This document shows positions 11,601 to 21,546 of a stretch of 61,647 nt of DNA, piece by piece (positions within the stretch are counted from its first letter, which is position 1; every line of letters starts with the position of its first letter). The notes below the pieces were generated by a model that did not search any database, was not told the origin of the DNA, and saw nothing but the letters and a program-made list of their open reading frames with translations. Origin of the DNA: Perkinsus olseni (taxonomy: Eukaryota > Perkinsozoa > Perkinsida > Perkinsidae); NCBI GenBank assembly GCA_013115135.1, contig JABANP010000305.1, positions 1-61,647 of the forward strand, written 5' to 3'. The position numbers and the translations under genes are program-made.

Positions 11601-12022
11601 TCACCTCAACTTGAGTGATACCTGACATGCGTATCTTCAGCTCAACCCTGCATCTAACAGTGACAAAAGATACTATCTCATCAACCCCAAGTCGGATCGT
11701 AATGCAGCAGATGACACTGCTGTCGCGCGCTGCGACAAAATTACCCCAGCGCTGCTCGAAAGAGAGGGCGATGCACGCTTAAAACAAGGAAAAAGATACA
11801 TACCCGCCCTGCTCCGCGACAACGAAAGTTCCCCAAAAAACCTTCCCTTCGCAAGTTCCGCCATTTCGCGGCTGAGATTCTCCAACGGCATATACACCAT
11901 TCCCTTCTTCCCAGTTATTACCCTCTCCCGATGTCCGCCAACCTAAACGGTTTCACAGCTCCCAATACTGCCGTCCCTCGCCAGAACGACACATGCCGGC
12001 GAATGACCAAGCCGGAAAGCAT
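5697..12022 (-). CDS. Mitochondrial branched-chain 2-oxoacid dehydrogenase E2 (dihydrolipoyl acyltransferase) with two lipoyl domains
   Basis: A spliced minus-strand gene. ATG at 12022 opens a short basic, hydrophobic leader that runs straight into KPFRLADIG. Lipoyl domain 1 uses exons about 12022-11922, 11621-11580, 10899-10827 and 10778-about 10660, with the lipoylated Lys in ESDKAAVDI. Lipoyl domain 2 uses about 10570-10426, 9924-9825 and 9779-about 9641 ([20 protein letters not shown]). An E3-binding domain follows (about 9059-8967). The acyltransferase domain uses 8007-7784, 7289-7162, 7118-6977, 6691-6534, 6444-6365 and 5776-5697, ending at a TAG. The active-site block [13 protein letters not shown] is of the branched-chain type. 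Exon phases agree at nearly every junction I checked. The enzyme core transfers acyl groups to CoA in the mitochondrial matrix. In related alveolates this complex replaces mitochondrial pyruvate dehydrogenase (established for Toxoplasma and Plasmodium); that role here is inference. Two lipoyl domains are unusual for this class. Confidence 0.88.
6445..6533 (-). other. E2 intron with GGCGCG motif
   Basis: An 89-nt GT-AG intron between the exons ending at 6534 and starting at 6444. It contains AATTTAGTGGCGCGTGAAAA, a degenerate copy of the recurring intron motif in sense orientation. Confidence 0.75.
7119..7161 (-). other. 43-nt E2 intron carrying the recurring GC-rich motif
   Basis: The intron begins GTGAGTT and ends CTGTCAG. 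The middle is ATTTCGTGGCGCGCGGTCAT. A near-identical core sits in a PP2C intron at 49888-49936, in an unrelated gene. Confidence 0.8.
7342..7412 (+). repeat. CTGAAACCGCATT repeat, copy 1
   Basis: AATTGATTCTGAAACCGCATT followed after about 30 nt by GATCGATTCTGGA. The same two blocks occur at 7520 and 26681. Confidence 0.6.
7520..7605 (+). repeat. CTGAAACCGCATT repeat, copy 2
   Basis: CCAATTCTGAAACCGCATTT, then GATCGATTCTAAGTTCCAG, then TTATTTTATTGGACCGGG. It resembles the copy at 26681 over its whole length. Confidence 0.65.
7641..7705 (+). repeat. Small hairpin element, copy 2
   Basis: AGTCTAACTAAGCCGG and GACGTTGGACTT form the imperfect inverted arms, followed by the AAACTCACTCACAC tail. 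The copy lies inside an E2 intron. Confidence 0.8.
8008..8966 (-). other. 959-nt E2 intron with a 40-bp direct repeat
   Basis: This intron splits the Gly codon of LGTGPNGR. Two 40-bp direct copies (about 8578-8617 and 8919-8958) share ATTATAAAGTCCCTTGATAA and the following AGCACCCCCT. Between them is a tRNA T-arm-like GGGTTCGATCCCCGG on the minus strand (about 8849-8863). Confidence 0.7.
9780..9824 (-). other. 45-nt E2 intron with inverted motif
   Basis: The intron begins GTGAGATTTT and contains CACTGCGCCACGAAATTATC, the reverse complement of the motif at 7119. It lies inside lipoyl domain 2. Confidence 0.75.
10138..10205 (+). repeat. Dispersed GCGAT-TGAAA repeat, copy 3
   Basis: CGCAATATGAAAAAACC, then CATTTCACATCGCC, TTCACAGTCGACAGG and GGCGTTGAAAAC. 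It lies within an E2 intron (antisense to the gene). Confidence 0.65.
10571..10660 (-). repeat. tRNA-derived unit forming an entire E2 intron
   Basis: On the minus strand the upstream exon ends AGCTCAG and the intron starts GTGGTAGAGTGG. Together these form a tRNA D-arm/A-box like that of tRNA-Ala. About 35 nt later comes GTGGGTTCGATTTTATC, a B box and T arm, and the intron ends soon after at TATTTTCAG. The intron is about 90 nt and consists of little else. Both flanking exons encode E2 (linker after lipoyl 1, then lipoyl 2) in phase. Confidence 0.75.
10779..10826 (-). other. 48-nt E2 intron with inverted motif
   Basis: The intron begins GTGTTTTTT and contains TCGCGCGCCACGAAATTCGG, then ends TATCTCAG. 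It sits at the same place within lipoyl domain 1 as the 9780 intron does within lipoyl domain 2, but two or three codons earlier. Confidence 0.75.
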
Positions 12023-13376
12023 GTGCACAACAAAAAAGAACTCCAAGATCCAGTCTAGACAGCCCCTCGGTAGGAGTAGCAGCACATTGTTGCACAACTC
12101 GCGAAGACTCTCCGATCTCGGAAACCCTTCGCCATTCTAGCGGTTTCGGGTACTGATGATCGTCGAGCGCTCCTGTTCTGAAATCATGAGGGTTCCCGGT
12201 TGTGGACACCCGAGGAGTTGACCCTCCACTAACCGATCATAAACTGCTGTGGCCTTCATTCACCAATAGGAGCATGGTAATGACCGTGACGGCTGCAATT
12301 AAGTCCTTAGGCTCCAAAATCAAGCCCAGAAATGACCGATTTTCACCTGAGCCTGTCGCCTATCAGCATCATCTGGTTGATACGCAGATTCCAAAAACGA
12401 ATACCGTTCTCAGCACCGGATACTCGCACAAGTCTGACTAGTACATGTGGTTTACGCGTTTTGCACCTGCCGAATGTGAATTTCGCGACGTGAAATGTGA
12501 AATGTGTCTTTTCACTAATGTTTTTTATTTCGCTGGTGAAACTTGAGTGATGCGTTGAGTGGGCTTTAAATTACAGCCCTCCCTGCTTTCTATAGTGAAA
12601 CCACTTAACGATAGAGTACTTGTTTCACGAAAGGCTCTCTATGTTTCACGCGATATGGCCTCATTTGCGATGTGTCATCTCGCGAGATGCTCCGATTTCG
12701 TAATATTTCGCGCTTTTCGCGTTTTTCACTTCGCGAAAAACGCCGCTTCACGTATTACGGGTAAAACTCCATTATCATCCGTTCATCACCAATATCTGAA
12801 TTTTTCCATTCAACTACGTATCCTTCACGGAAAATTCATATTGCACATGCGCTCCTCCAAGACTGACTTTTTCATACTTTTAATCCTTTAATTTTCATCA
12901 GCGAAAGCCACCTAACCATATAATAAATTCACATGAAACACATATTTCCATACTACGCCGATTCACCGCCTGTAGGCCAGCTTCTTTCAAGCGATGAGGA
13001 AAAGCATCTCTGCGCGGAAACTCACAAAATCGTCCGAGGCAAGCGTCGCCACTGCAACCTAATCCAACCCCAGAATTGATCGTCAGGTAGACGACATAAA
13101 CACAACTTTCTTGTCGCCGTGAGAGTCAGTTTTCGGCCCGAAAAAAGGAGGACTGATAGTTGTACGTGGAAAGTAACGGGTAACCCACGAACGCTCCTCT
13201 TGAATAGTAGTATTATGTTTCCGAATGTTAATGACTAACAATATCAACATCAATCATCATTAACCTTAAAACCACAGCCGATCGAACGCCGACTGCACGC
13301 CGGGAAAAGGGCACACAGCTCCCCCGCTTGCTTCTCCTCGACCATCCTGACGCAACCTTCCTTACAAAATGCCTTC
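12023..13376. other. Spacer upstream of E2
   Basis: No gene is recognised. It includes an inverted copy of the GCGAT-TGAAA repeat (12448-12540). The E2 promoter should lie just above 12022, but I see no defining element. Confidence 0.45.
12448..12540 (-). repeat. Dispersed GCGAT-TGAAA repeat, copy 4 (inverted)
   Basis: Read on the minus strand: CATTTCACGTCGCG, ATTCACATTCGGCAGG and GCAAAACGCGTAAACC, the same block order as the copies at 4717 and 10138. Confidence 0.6.
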
Positions 13377-15928
13377 TCAATAATTCCTCCCATAAAATGC
13401 CGCCTCAGACAAGCCGTGAGACATCTTCTCACTGCCGCTACTGCTGATATTAGTGGTATGGTGATGATGCCGATGATGATGGTGCGATGCGGAACTCCCA
13501 GACATCGCGCCGCTCGAATGACGTCCGCCACTGACAGGCGTCACGCTTGTATTGTACATGTCACCGGTTAGAAGGTGATGCTCCTGCTGCTGATGGACAG
13601 GAGGCTGCTGCTGTTGTTGTTGTTGATGCAATTCCGTTTGCTTCAATAATTTAATAATTTGTAACTTTTCCTTCTTGCGACGTTTTATCTCACCCGGTGG
13701 GCACCTACAATTGGGTAATTTACTCCGAAAAAGGGCATCTCCGCGCATTTCAAAAGCCAAAAAGAGCGATATCGCCGTAGAGTTCGCTATCACCGTCGCT
13801 AGCGGTGCTGAGTACGGATACAACGGTTCACTGTCGAGGAGGGAAAAATCCCGTGAACGGAGAAAATCGCTCCAAAACGTCCGTCATTACAAATGGCAAA
13901 ACTCGCACTGGGCTCCATGACGGCATCCGCTCGCATGATAAAACCACGCACAAGGTTTGCACGTCCCCGACGCATGCAGCCTCGACCTGAACACACCGTT
14001 GAGGAAATGCAAGATAGCAAGATACCAAGGACTACCGCTGCTTACCCAATGCTAGGATAGACAGAGAGGTCCAAATCTACAGGGGTACTCTCCGGGCTGT
14101 GTGATGAAGCAACCGGACTTAGATTGCTCTCATTACCAACTGTCGTCGTGAAAGACTGAGAAAAAGACGAAAATCCTAGAATCCTGAGCGGAAAATTCGA
14201 AGCGAACTTTCTCGCAGAGAAATAAATCTTCCGTCATTGTGATGCTCATTTAACCTACTACTCCACGCACGACGTGAGACTGAAAACTCGCCCTGGACAG
14301 AGTTCCCACTCCAGCGCTTCACCACAAATCAACGCAGGAAGCCGATCACAGACCGCCGAAAATTCCAACCAGTCATGAGTATGAGAAAACGGAGGACTGC
14401 CCGGCACTACCTTCGGCAAGGTCATGGTCATATCCACAGGACAACTCTGCGGCGTCTTCTTGCACGACGTAAGTTGGGAAGGGGGAAAGTTGATGAAGGT
14501 GTTCTTAATCGGCAGAAAACGGTCTTCTGAAGTGAGGCAGAAACATCGTTCCGAGACTATGGTAAATGCAAGTCCCTCACTGGAGCGAAAAATCCCGAAA
14601 TCCGAGCGATTTCCCCTATTTTTACGGGATAAAACCAGGCGTGCGTTCTCCCAGTGTCATTCCTCAAAAACGCACCAAACTTTCAACCCCTCGCTGTTAT
14701 CACAATCAAGCCTGCGCAAGAGAATCGGCATCCGCCGAACCACCGCGCAGCTCTCATACGCCCACAACCGGGACATTGCGACTACGAGTCCGACCAAGTC
14801 CCACCATTGCGCCAATGAACCCCGACGCTAACGCTAGCGCTAGCACTAGCGTTGGGAACCCCCACGAAGCGATGATGGCGAAAGCGAAATCGAATGGTCT
14901 TCCCATATATCCAACCTCCAAGGCCATTGACGTTCCTCTGCTGCTCCTGCATCCGCTGGAGCCTCTCGTTCGTGCTCTCGTGACCGACCTCAATTGCTAA
15001 TCGCGTGAGAGTGTCGATATCTTCTCGACTCTATCTGACCACCGATCGATCATCAGGGCGAGCGCTAAGTTCACTGATTGATATTACCCCTGATGAGCTA
15101 GTGAATGGGTATCCAGAGTTGCAAGATCAGACACCGTTTCCAACCCATGGGCTCTGAGAAGGTCGATACCTGTACAAAAACAACAAAGTCAAAATCAAAA
15201 TCGCGAAAAAAATGCAAAAGCCGAAGAAATTTCACCAAGAAAAGAATCCAGCTAAACAGGAGAACCGGGATTGAAAACAATCTCCCAATCCGAAAGGAGA
15301 GCAACCCTAGATTCTCCCAGCCCATGAGGATCCTCAAGATAGCAAGATTTCCTCCCCATAAAGAAAGGGAAGCTGATTCCTTTTTGATTCCTCCGCAGAC
15401 CACTAGTCTAGGGCGAAAATTGGCGCTCATGCGGCGGCATCATTACCCTCAGGGGAGACCCCGTAGGTGACTAAAATGTCGACCGTAAGGCCCATGGCGT
15501 GCTGGAGGAGAAGGTGTTGTGTTGGAGATGAATGAGTGGCCGTCGTGGTGGCGGGAGCTGTACTGTAAGAGCTCTGCCCCAGGGTATCGGGTGATAAGGA
15601 ATATAGACTGAAAAAAGAGCAACAAAGAATCGAACCGGGGACATCAGAATGCCAGACCGATCCACTAACCTACTGCACTAACAGTCCACACCTTACCCAC
15701 CGCTACCACTTACTCGGGATTCTGATCAGGACCCAAACTGGACGCCGCTGAGAACAGTGATGGTGCCGGGTACTCATCAACCTGCACCAGAGGCGTTGAA
15801 CCTTGCCCAACCATCGGGGCATCCCTTCCATCAGACGCTCTGTGACGCCGTGACGCATCCTTCCCGTCACCAACACCATGCGCGCCTGCCGGTGCTATGC
15901 TGGACGAGTAAGTTAGACTATCTCGCAT
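13377..15928 (-). CDS. Unrecognised multi-exon gene
   Basis: Exons 1-3 (15928-15714, 15607-15447, 15169-15088) are joined by GT-AG introns with agreeing phases. They give a protein starting MRDSLTYSSS, with a Ser/Ala/Asp-rich first part and then a helical stretch (LTVDILVTYGVSPEG, joined to IDLLRAHGLETVSDLATLDT). A further exon around 15050-14935 encodes a heptad-like LTRLAIEVGHESTNERLQRM. The 3' part (about 13890-13377) encodes one hydrophobic segment, a basic patch, a poly-Gln run and a His-rich run before TGA. Whether this 3' part belongs to the same transcript is inferred only from strand and spacing. I do not recognise a family. The first intron carries a tRNA-like unit. Confidence 0.5.
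15615..15690 (-). repeat. tRNA-derived unit in an intron
   Basis: On the minus strand AGTAGGTTAGTGGATCGG (A-box/D-arm-like) is followed about 30 nt later by CCCCGGTTCGATTC (B box). It lies in intron 1 of the unrecognised gene and has no complete acceptor stem. Confidence 0.65.
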
Positions 15929-16106
15929 AAACAACCAAAGTGGGAGTCAACTTATCGATCTTTCAAAAAATGATAGCCGGAAGAAAAAAATAACACAACA
16001 GACCATCTTCACTGGTAAATAGAAACAACACTGTATAAGAAAGAAGGCGTATCTAACCGTTTCACACGATCATTCCGCACTGCCAAGAATTAGCTGCTCT
16101 CGTTAT

Positions 16107-19100
16107 TCACTGTTCGCCCTCATCTTTCTCGGCTTCCTTCTTCTTACCCAGGGCCACCGTGATCAAATTCGGATGGTACTTGAGAGACGCACTAGCGGTA
16201 GCGCTGGCTTGATCAATCGAACCTAATAACGATCAAACAACATCCACTCGGTATATTCATGATTTTAAGGATAAAAACGACATCTGTGCGATTCGAACCC
16301 GGGACCTCGATAATCAAATGACCTCACAGACAGACGCTCGAGAGATGGACTACACATACGACTGTAGATCGATCATAGACGTATCTTTTCATCCGTATCT
16401 TACCAGCTGCGAGCTGCTTCAGCACTAGGATATTGGAGAGTATGACCCTCCTCATCTGCTGTACATCCCGCCTCGTCCTCGCATCAGCCATCGATCGCTT
16501 CCCAACTTGATCCAAGAAAAACCCTGTGCGATTCATAGAATCGATGCTGTTCATCACGATCTGTTGCAGACCTGAAAATTACACAAAAGTCTTAGCGGAG
16601 CGATGCAGACTAATCCCCGTAAAGAATCTCGTTCACAGTACATCCGTCAAACAAAAAATAAATGCGAAAAACCCCAAAGATCCCTCGGTGGGACTCGAAC
16701 CCGGGGTCTCCTAACACCAGAAGCTAAATTCTCATCACTACAACCTATCCAGCCTGACCATGCATGTGGAAGATGCTCATGGATGTAGTTAGGGAAATGC
16801 AAGAATGCAAGATTTCAAGTTGATCGTCCTTCGGCCCACTCACCCATGTTGGTATCAGATTCGTCCTTGCCAGTCACCGCCATCGCTGTCGATTGGAGGA
16901 AATCCGCAAAGGTAAGCTCGTGAGGAAGACGATAACTGCGGGCGAGAAATTCCGAAAATGCGAATAAATCGCGCACAGTGGATCCCAACAGCCTCCAAGG
17001 CACTCAATCAAACACCCGCTTCAAATCTTCCGACCGCGCGCCACAAAATTGAAACCCCTTAACCAAGAAATCTTCCACCCCCTGACTTTTACCTAGATAT
17101 TAGAGTCTGTATCCTCACGGCGAATCGCGAGGCGATCGACTTTGCCGCGGCCTCGGTCGGGGCACTCATCAGGCCAATGTACTGAAGGGCTAGTAGCATC
17201 CGGAAGGAACCTGGTCAAAGACGAGGTCGAAAGATACGCCTTGACGACATCGCCACTCATACTGGCTCGGTATGACACTCTATTAAAGTTGAAGCGAACG
17301 ATGTCAAAGAGGTATAGGTTTCTGAGATCTACGGCGAATTTGAAGTTTCAATTTTTATGCTACCTACGCTACCATAACCATTCTGCTGCGACGAGCAGGC
17401 CGCATCTTTTACCCAAGCCTGCGCGACGTGAAAACAAACTTGTGAGCACTCCAACCATCTCTCTTTTGAACAGTCGCTCAGGATGAGACACGTCCTGCTC
17501 GAGATCTATCTCCTCGTCAGAAAATTGCTCATTCAACGGCAATGATGACTATATACCCGCGGCCCTCATCGACACTACCCTGAATGATCTCCATCCTAGC
17601 TTGTAACAAGGCCATGTCGTTGGTGGGCTCCGGGGGTGGGAGTTGACGATTCTTCCGCTCACTTCGTCGAACGTGACGGGGCTTGGAAGCCAGGTCCAAT
17701 GCAGACGCCATCTCGCGGAGGGCGTAAAGCTGAGAGAAAAAGAGAACAATGGAGGTGGTGTCTCGGTCGACCAAAAGACTGGCGAATTAGTATAATCGAT
17801 GGGGAGAAGATACTTAATGAGGTTGACTCAATAAAGTTAACCGAGATACTCAAAAAGGTTGACCTAATCGATCAAGATACTCAACGACGTTGACCTTATC
17901 GACCAAGATACCACCAACCTCTAACCCTCTTCCCCTCCTCATTACCCTAACGCCAATGAGGTAATCTTCGAACCACAAGAGCATCGGCATCTCCTCGCTG
18001 TCCGCCAATCCGAGCTCGAAAGTGAGCTGCATCTCGATCTGCATCAGACTGATAGCCTGGTCCGTGACCCAGGTCCAAGTAGGCTTCTTAAAGGCCAAAC
18101 GCTTGCCGTAGTTGATCTCAAGCATTTCATCCATGCCGAAAGCCTGATCAAGAACCAATACCACACTTTCACCTACTCACATGAACCCCGCATCACTTGG
18201 CTTTGCATGATGTTGTACTCGGGGATGAGCTTGGGGATGGCTCGATGCTGCCTCGACCGACTCTTGAGAAGAGTCCTGGCACGCAGCTGGGTGATGCGAA
18301 CGCAATTAGACAGCACCCCAGCGGAGAACTCTTTATGTGCGGACCAGACATCACTCGGTACGCCCATAGACTGGAGGGAATCCTGAGAACGTGAGAGATG
18401 CAAATGGAAAAAAAGATATTTTTCCCAACACACGACGCTTGAGTAATACCAAAACTTCCCCGTTTCTGGCCCTAGCACGGCGACTGTGCGCGATTCCGAC
18501 AGAGGCGATGAGAGTCCCAACCGCGGGATGATAGAAAGATCTTTTTCACAGCTCCCGTAGAGCACCATTCTACAAAATTCGAATGCAATACGACGTTATC
18601 AGTACTACTCATCGTCAACGCATCTTGTTACCCTCGAAGAGATTGGTTAAACGATTTTTAGCTCAACCCCAACTCAACCTCCCTCGCATCATGCACGCTT
18701 CAACCTAAGATTCCCCGATGCCCACCTTAACAAGTGCCTCCATATCGATGGTGTCCATGAGACGCAAGCTGGTGATGGCCCGAGCGAGGGGCTGCTCAGC
18801 CGCGCTGCCGTGTCGAAGATCTTCCAAGAAGTGCTCCAAGTTGTCGAGACTGTTGACCCTCGATAGACCCTCGAAGGCGTAGCCAATATCCGTCAACAGC
18901 GAGTCCATACTCGAATACGCATCCTCGCGACTCAACGAGGGTACTTGGCGCGGTGGTCCTGACATACAACCAATTCCCAACAATGCATACTACATGAACC
19001 CGCACGAGTTCTATCCTCACCTGGGGGCATATCATTATTATTGATACTAGCATCGAACAGCCTATCAAGCTGCTTCCTTCTGTCCTCGTCTTCTGCCAGT

Positions 19101-19753
19101 ACCGCATCCCGGCCCGCCATCTGCAAGGCGTCCAGTACTTCGCTGACCGTCGCCATAGTGCATCCCTCGCCCTTGCTGGTCTGTACGCTCTCCAATATCT
19201 TCTCGAGCGCTTCAAAAGCCGCTATCCGCCCTCCCAGACAGTCGGCCACCGCAGGGAGCTTCTTCTGATCGAGGGCGGCTCCCAACAAGGCCAGCGGGGC
19301 GTCCTCATCGGCGACAACCTCAGATTCAAGCATGATGTCCCGGGCCAGCCACGAGCATCTCAGCGCTAAGTTGAGGAAATACTTCAACCCTTCATGATGG
19401 ACCGAACCGAGATCATGGCAAAGCAGGCACGACCAGACCGTCTGGAGGGTCGTGTTGCCGTTAAAATAGAGGTACACCATAGCAATCATCCCATCAGCGA
19501 TGTACTTAGCATCATCATCGCTCAGCTCGCCGATTTCCGCCATAACCGTCTTCACGTCGGGCGTCTGGTGCAGGCCAACGTCCATCTTGGGCTGCATCAA
19601 CTCGATCGCGCTCATGGCCTCAAAGGGACTGTAGTCGTCGCCATGCACTAGCTGGCCCAACTTCATAGAAGAGCAAGCGTTGGTGAGCGTGTTCGTGATG
19701 TCGGTCCAATCGCCATCATCATGCTGAGCGTAAGCGACAGTGGCTGCTGGCAT
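16107..19753 (-). CDS. NAA35: NatC N-terminal acetyltransferase auxiliary subunit (NAA35/MAK10-like)
   Basis: ATG at 19753. Residues about 15-60 carry the Mak10 signature: WTDITNTLTNACSSMKLGQL, then FEAMSAIELMQPKMDVGL. Exon 1 runs 19753-19021, exon 2 18958-18726, exon 3 18382-18197, exon 4 18143 to about 17912; phases agree for exons 1-4. Exon 4 holds FELGLADSEEMPMLLWFEDY, matching the family's ELGFELELYS-hE-IYWYL region. Further exons lie at about 17735-17545, 17480-17100 and 16945-16850. Exon 16571-16407 ends SNILVLKQLAAG, as in the family's NFVVMKLLAGG. The last (about 16215-16107) ends with a Lys/Glu tail and TGA. The protein would be about 650-700 residues, close to human NAA35. It anchors the NatC complex to ribosomes for co-translational N-acetylation of Met-hydrophobic starts (family knowledge). 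Middle exon borders are approximate. Confidence 0.85.
16265..16335 (-). repeat. tRNA-like unit in NAA35 intron
   Basis: The minus strand carries GGTCCCGGGTTCGAATCGCA, a strong B-box/T-arm. The A-box half is weak. Confidence 0.5.
16683..16757 (-). repeat. tRNA-derived unit in NAA35 intron
   Basis: On the minus strand GGATAGGTTGTAGTGATGAG precedes CCCGGGTTCGAGTCCC by about 35 nt, giving A and B box order and spacing. T-stem pairing is imperfect, so this is tRNA-derived rather than a tRNA gene. Confidence 0.6.
17800..17912 (-). repeat. Degenerate tandem repeat in NAA35 intron
   Basis: A unit of about 30 nt, GGTCAAC..TTGAGTATCTTGATCGATTA on the minus strand, is repeated three to four times with decay. 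It fills the intron after exon 4. Confidence 0.65.
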
Positions 19754-20463
19754 TGGGAAAGGTGTGATAAATAGAAACTGCTCCCGAGTACCATTTTTTC
19801 CGCGCTTCTACGGACCCCTTCCTGATTTCTGAGAAATCCCCGCGTCGACCTGAGATTCACGCAGCTGGGAAAAACCATATTTCTAAAGAAAGTTGCCATT
19901 TTCTAAAGAAGTTTCTCGCTCGCCCGGGAGAGGATTGGGATTACGCTTTTGACTCTCGGATAACCTATGACCTATAACCCTAGGCCTTCGGGTTTGAGGT
20001 GATGGTCGCCCGAAGGGCGACCTGAGTCGGGTTTCGGGTTGACGGGGGTTACGGTCAGTACTCCACTAGGTCTTTTTCTCTTTAGTTTTTCTCCTTCTTT
20101 AGATTTTCGCCCTCTTGCTTAGATTTTCGCCCTTTCGCTTAGATTTTCACCGTCTACCCACGCAGCTCCACCAGTTCATCTAGCTGTCTCGTCTCGCCGC
20201 TCCCGAAAGCCACCTTTTTTCGAGCCAGAACGAATCCAGTGCTCATCCCGTCGTTGAGAGCATTTGGATTCTTCCCTCTATAACACCCACCACCTGCCTC
20301 AAGTCGCTGTAGTGACCTGTATCCGCCTCAAAGAAGCCGCACGACGTAGCAGCAAGTCTCCCGCACGGATTGTAAAAAGCGCGCGCCCGAAAGATACCCC
20401 GCGTGTCACCCATGCGTCACGCAGACCAGCTCGTTCACTGTCCACTCACTGTCGATCGTGAAT
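19754..20463. other. Divergent promoter region between NAA35 and SLC35-like gene
   Basis: The two genes start outward from this 0.7-kb interval. It contains a short inverted repeat GGTCGCCC/GGGCGACC at about 20005-20023 and three imperfect copies of AGATTTTCGCCCT (about 20099-20150). No known promoter motif is identifiable. Confidence 0.5.
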
Positions 20464-21546
20464 ATGACGGTGTCTCAGTCGGAAGGCAAAGAGTCTGGCG
20501 AGAATCTTAGCTCGACCAGTGCAAGATTCGTGCGCTTCATCGAGAACATCAACTTCTGGCCGCTAATTACTATTTTTGTGGGCTCGGCTATTCTCCAAAA
20601 TCTATGCTTGGACCAGATCCGCAACAACGGTGGTGGTGGTAAAGATACTGTCCATCTTCTAACCTTCGCCGCCAACGCCTTGGGTAACCTTCTAGTCGGC
20701 TTCCTGCCTGCCCGAAAGCCCTGGTTCAAGTGTCACTGGCGTCGAGCTCTAATTCCGTCAGCAGTGGATCTCGTCTCGCAAGTGCTCATTCAATTCGGTG
20801 TCGTGCTAGCCGGCGCACAAATCTTCACAATCCTGTACAACTCTTGCATTGTGTGGACGGTCGTCTTGGCTTTCGTTTTCCTCAAGACCCGCTTCTCATG
20901 GTGGCAACTTGCCGCCATTACTGTGGTCATCGTCGGCGTTGGCATGAAGTCCTTCGTGAACACAGCGTCCGGCTCCAACTCCCTGATACTCGGCACTATC
21001 CTCATTCTCTGTGGCTGCTTCATGCATTCTCTTACTAATATCATTAACGAGTATTACATCAAAAGATACGATTTTCCGCCAACACGCTTGGCGGGCTTCA
21101 CTGGTCTTTATTCGATCGTTGCATACGCCGTTTATTTTATCGCGTGGTCTTCCTGGCGTATCCAAGAGCAAATAGTGGACGAAATCCACTCGAAAGATTC
21201 CACCGTCGCTTGGGTTGCACTTTGGTACTTTCTATTCACGTTGGCCAACTTTCTTCACGCCGCTGGTTTCTTCCTCCTACTCGGTCGTATCGGAAACGTC
21301 GGCACTGCGATCACTAAAGGGCTTAAGACGGGCACATATGTTTTTATATCGCATGCCATCTACTGCTCGTCCAACGACAAGTACTGCGTTTTCCCTCTGG
21401 ACCGTTGGCAGCGCACGTTAACCCTATTGTCCGCCATTCTCTCGATTGCGGGCGTCATCGCCTACGGTTATTCAACAAAAAAGTACAATCAAGCAAAGGC
21501 CAAGAAAGAGAAGTCCAAGATCGTTGAAGATGGTCAGGGTGTGTAG
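20464..21546 (+). CDS. SLC35 / drug-metabolite superfamily transporter (nucleotide-sugar transporter-like)
   Basis: A 360-residue protein with about ten hydrophobic segments. ATG at 20464 is the first Met of the frame; a GTG two codons earlier only extends it artificially. The central part (FTILYNSCIVWTVVLAFVFL, then WWQLAAITVVIVGVGMKSFV) and the repeated five-helix halves are typical of DMT/SLC35 carriers, which exchange nucleotide sugars or related solutes across Golgi/ER or plastid membranes. The C-terminal tail is Lys-rich (KKYNQAKAKKEK), like ER/Golgi retrieval tails. No intron is needed. The substrate cannot be inferred. Two further DMT-fold genes (CRT-like) lie downstream on the other strand. 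Confidence 0.78.
   Translation: MTVSQSEGKESGENLSSTSARFVRFIENINFWPLITIFVGSAILQNLCLDQIRNNGGGGKDTVHLLTFAANALGNLLVGFLPARKPWFKCHWRRALIPSAVDLVSQVLIQFGVVLAGAQIFTILYNSCIVWTVVLAFVFLKTRFSWWQLAAITVVIVGVGMKSFVNTASGSNSLILGTILILCGCFMHSLTNIINEYYIKRYDFPPTRLAGFTGLYSIVAYAVYFIAWSSWRIQEQIVDEIHSKDSTVAWVALWYFLFTLANFLHAAGFFLLLGRIGNVGTAITKGLKTGTYVFISHAIYCSSNDKYCVFPLDRWQRTLTLLSAILSIAGVIAYGYSTKKYNQAKAKKEKSKIVEDGQGV

Noticed and set aside
11673..11900. Minus ORF starting [19 protein letters not shown] as a second E2 catalytic piece
   Set aside because: It lies inside the first E2 intron, in a frame not joined to any exon. The resemblance is short.
15098..15430. Hydrophobic minus ORF as a membrane protein
   Set aside because: Only its last part is an exon, and in another frame. 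The hydrophobic stretch is the T-rich intron before the acceptor.
16683..16757. True tRNA genes at the tRNA-like units
   Set aside because: Acceptor and T stems do not pair fully and no clear anticodon arm is present, so I call them tRNA-derived.
19966..20060. Telomere-like CCCTAA repeat
   Set aside because: Only isolated ACCCTA strings occur and there is no tandem array.
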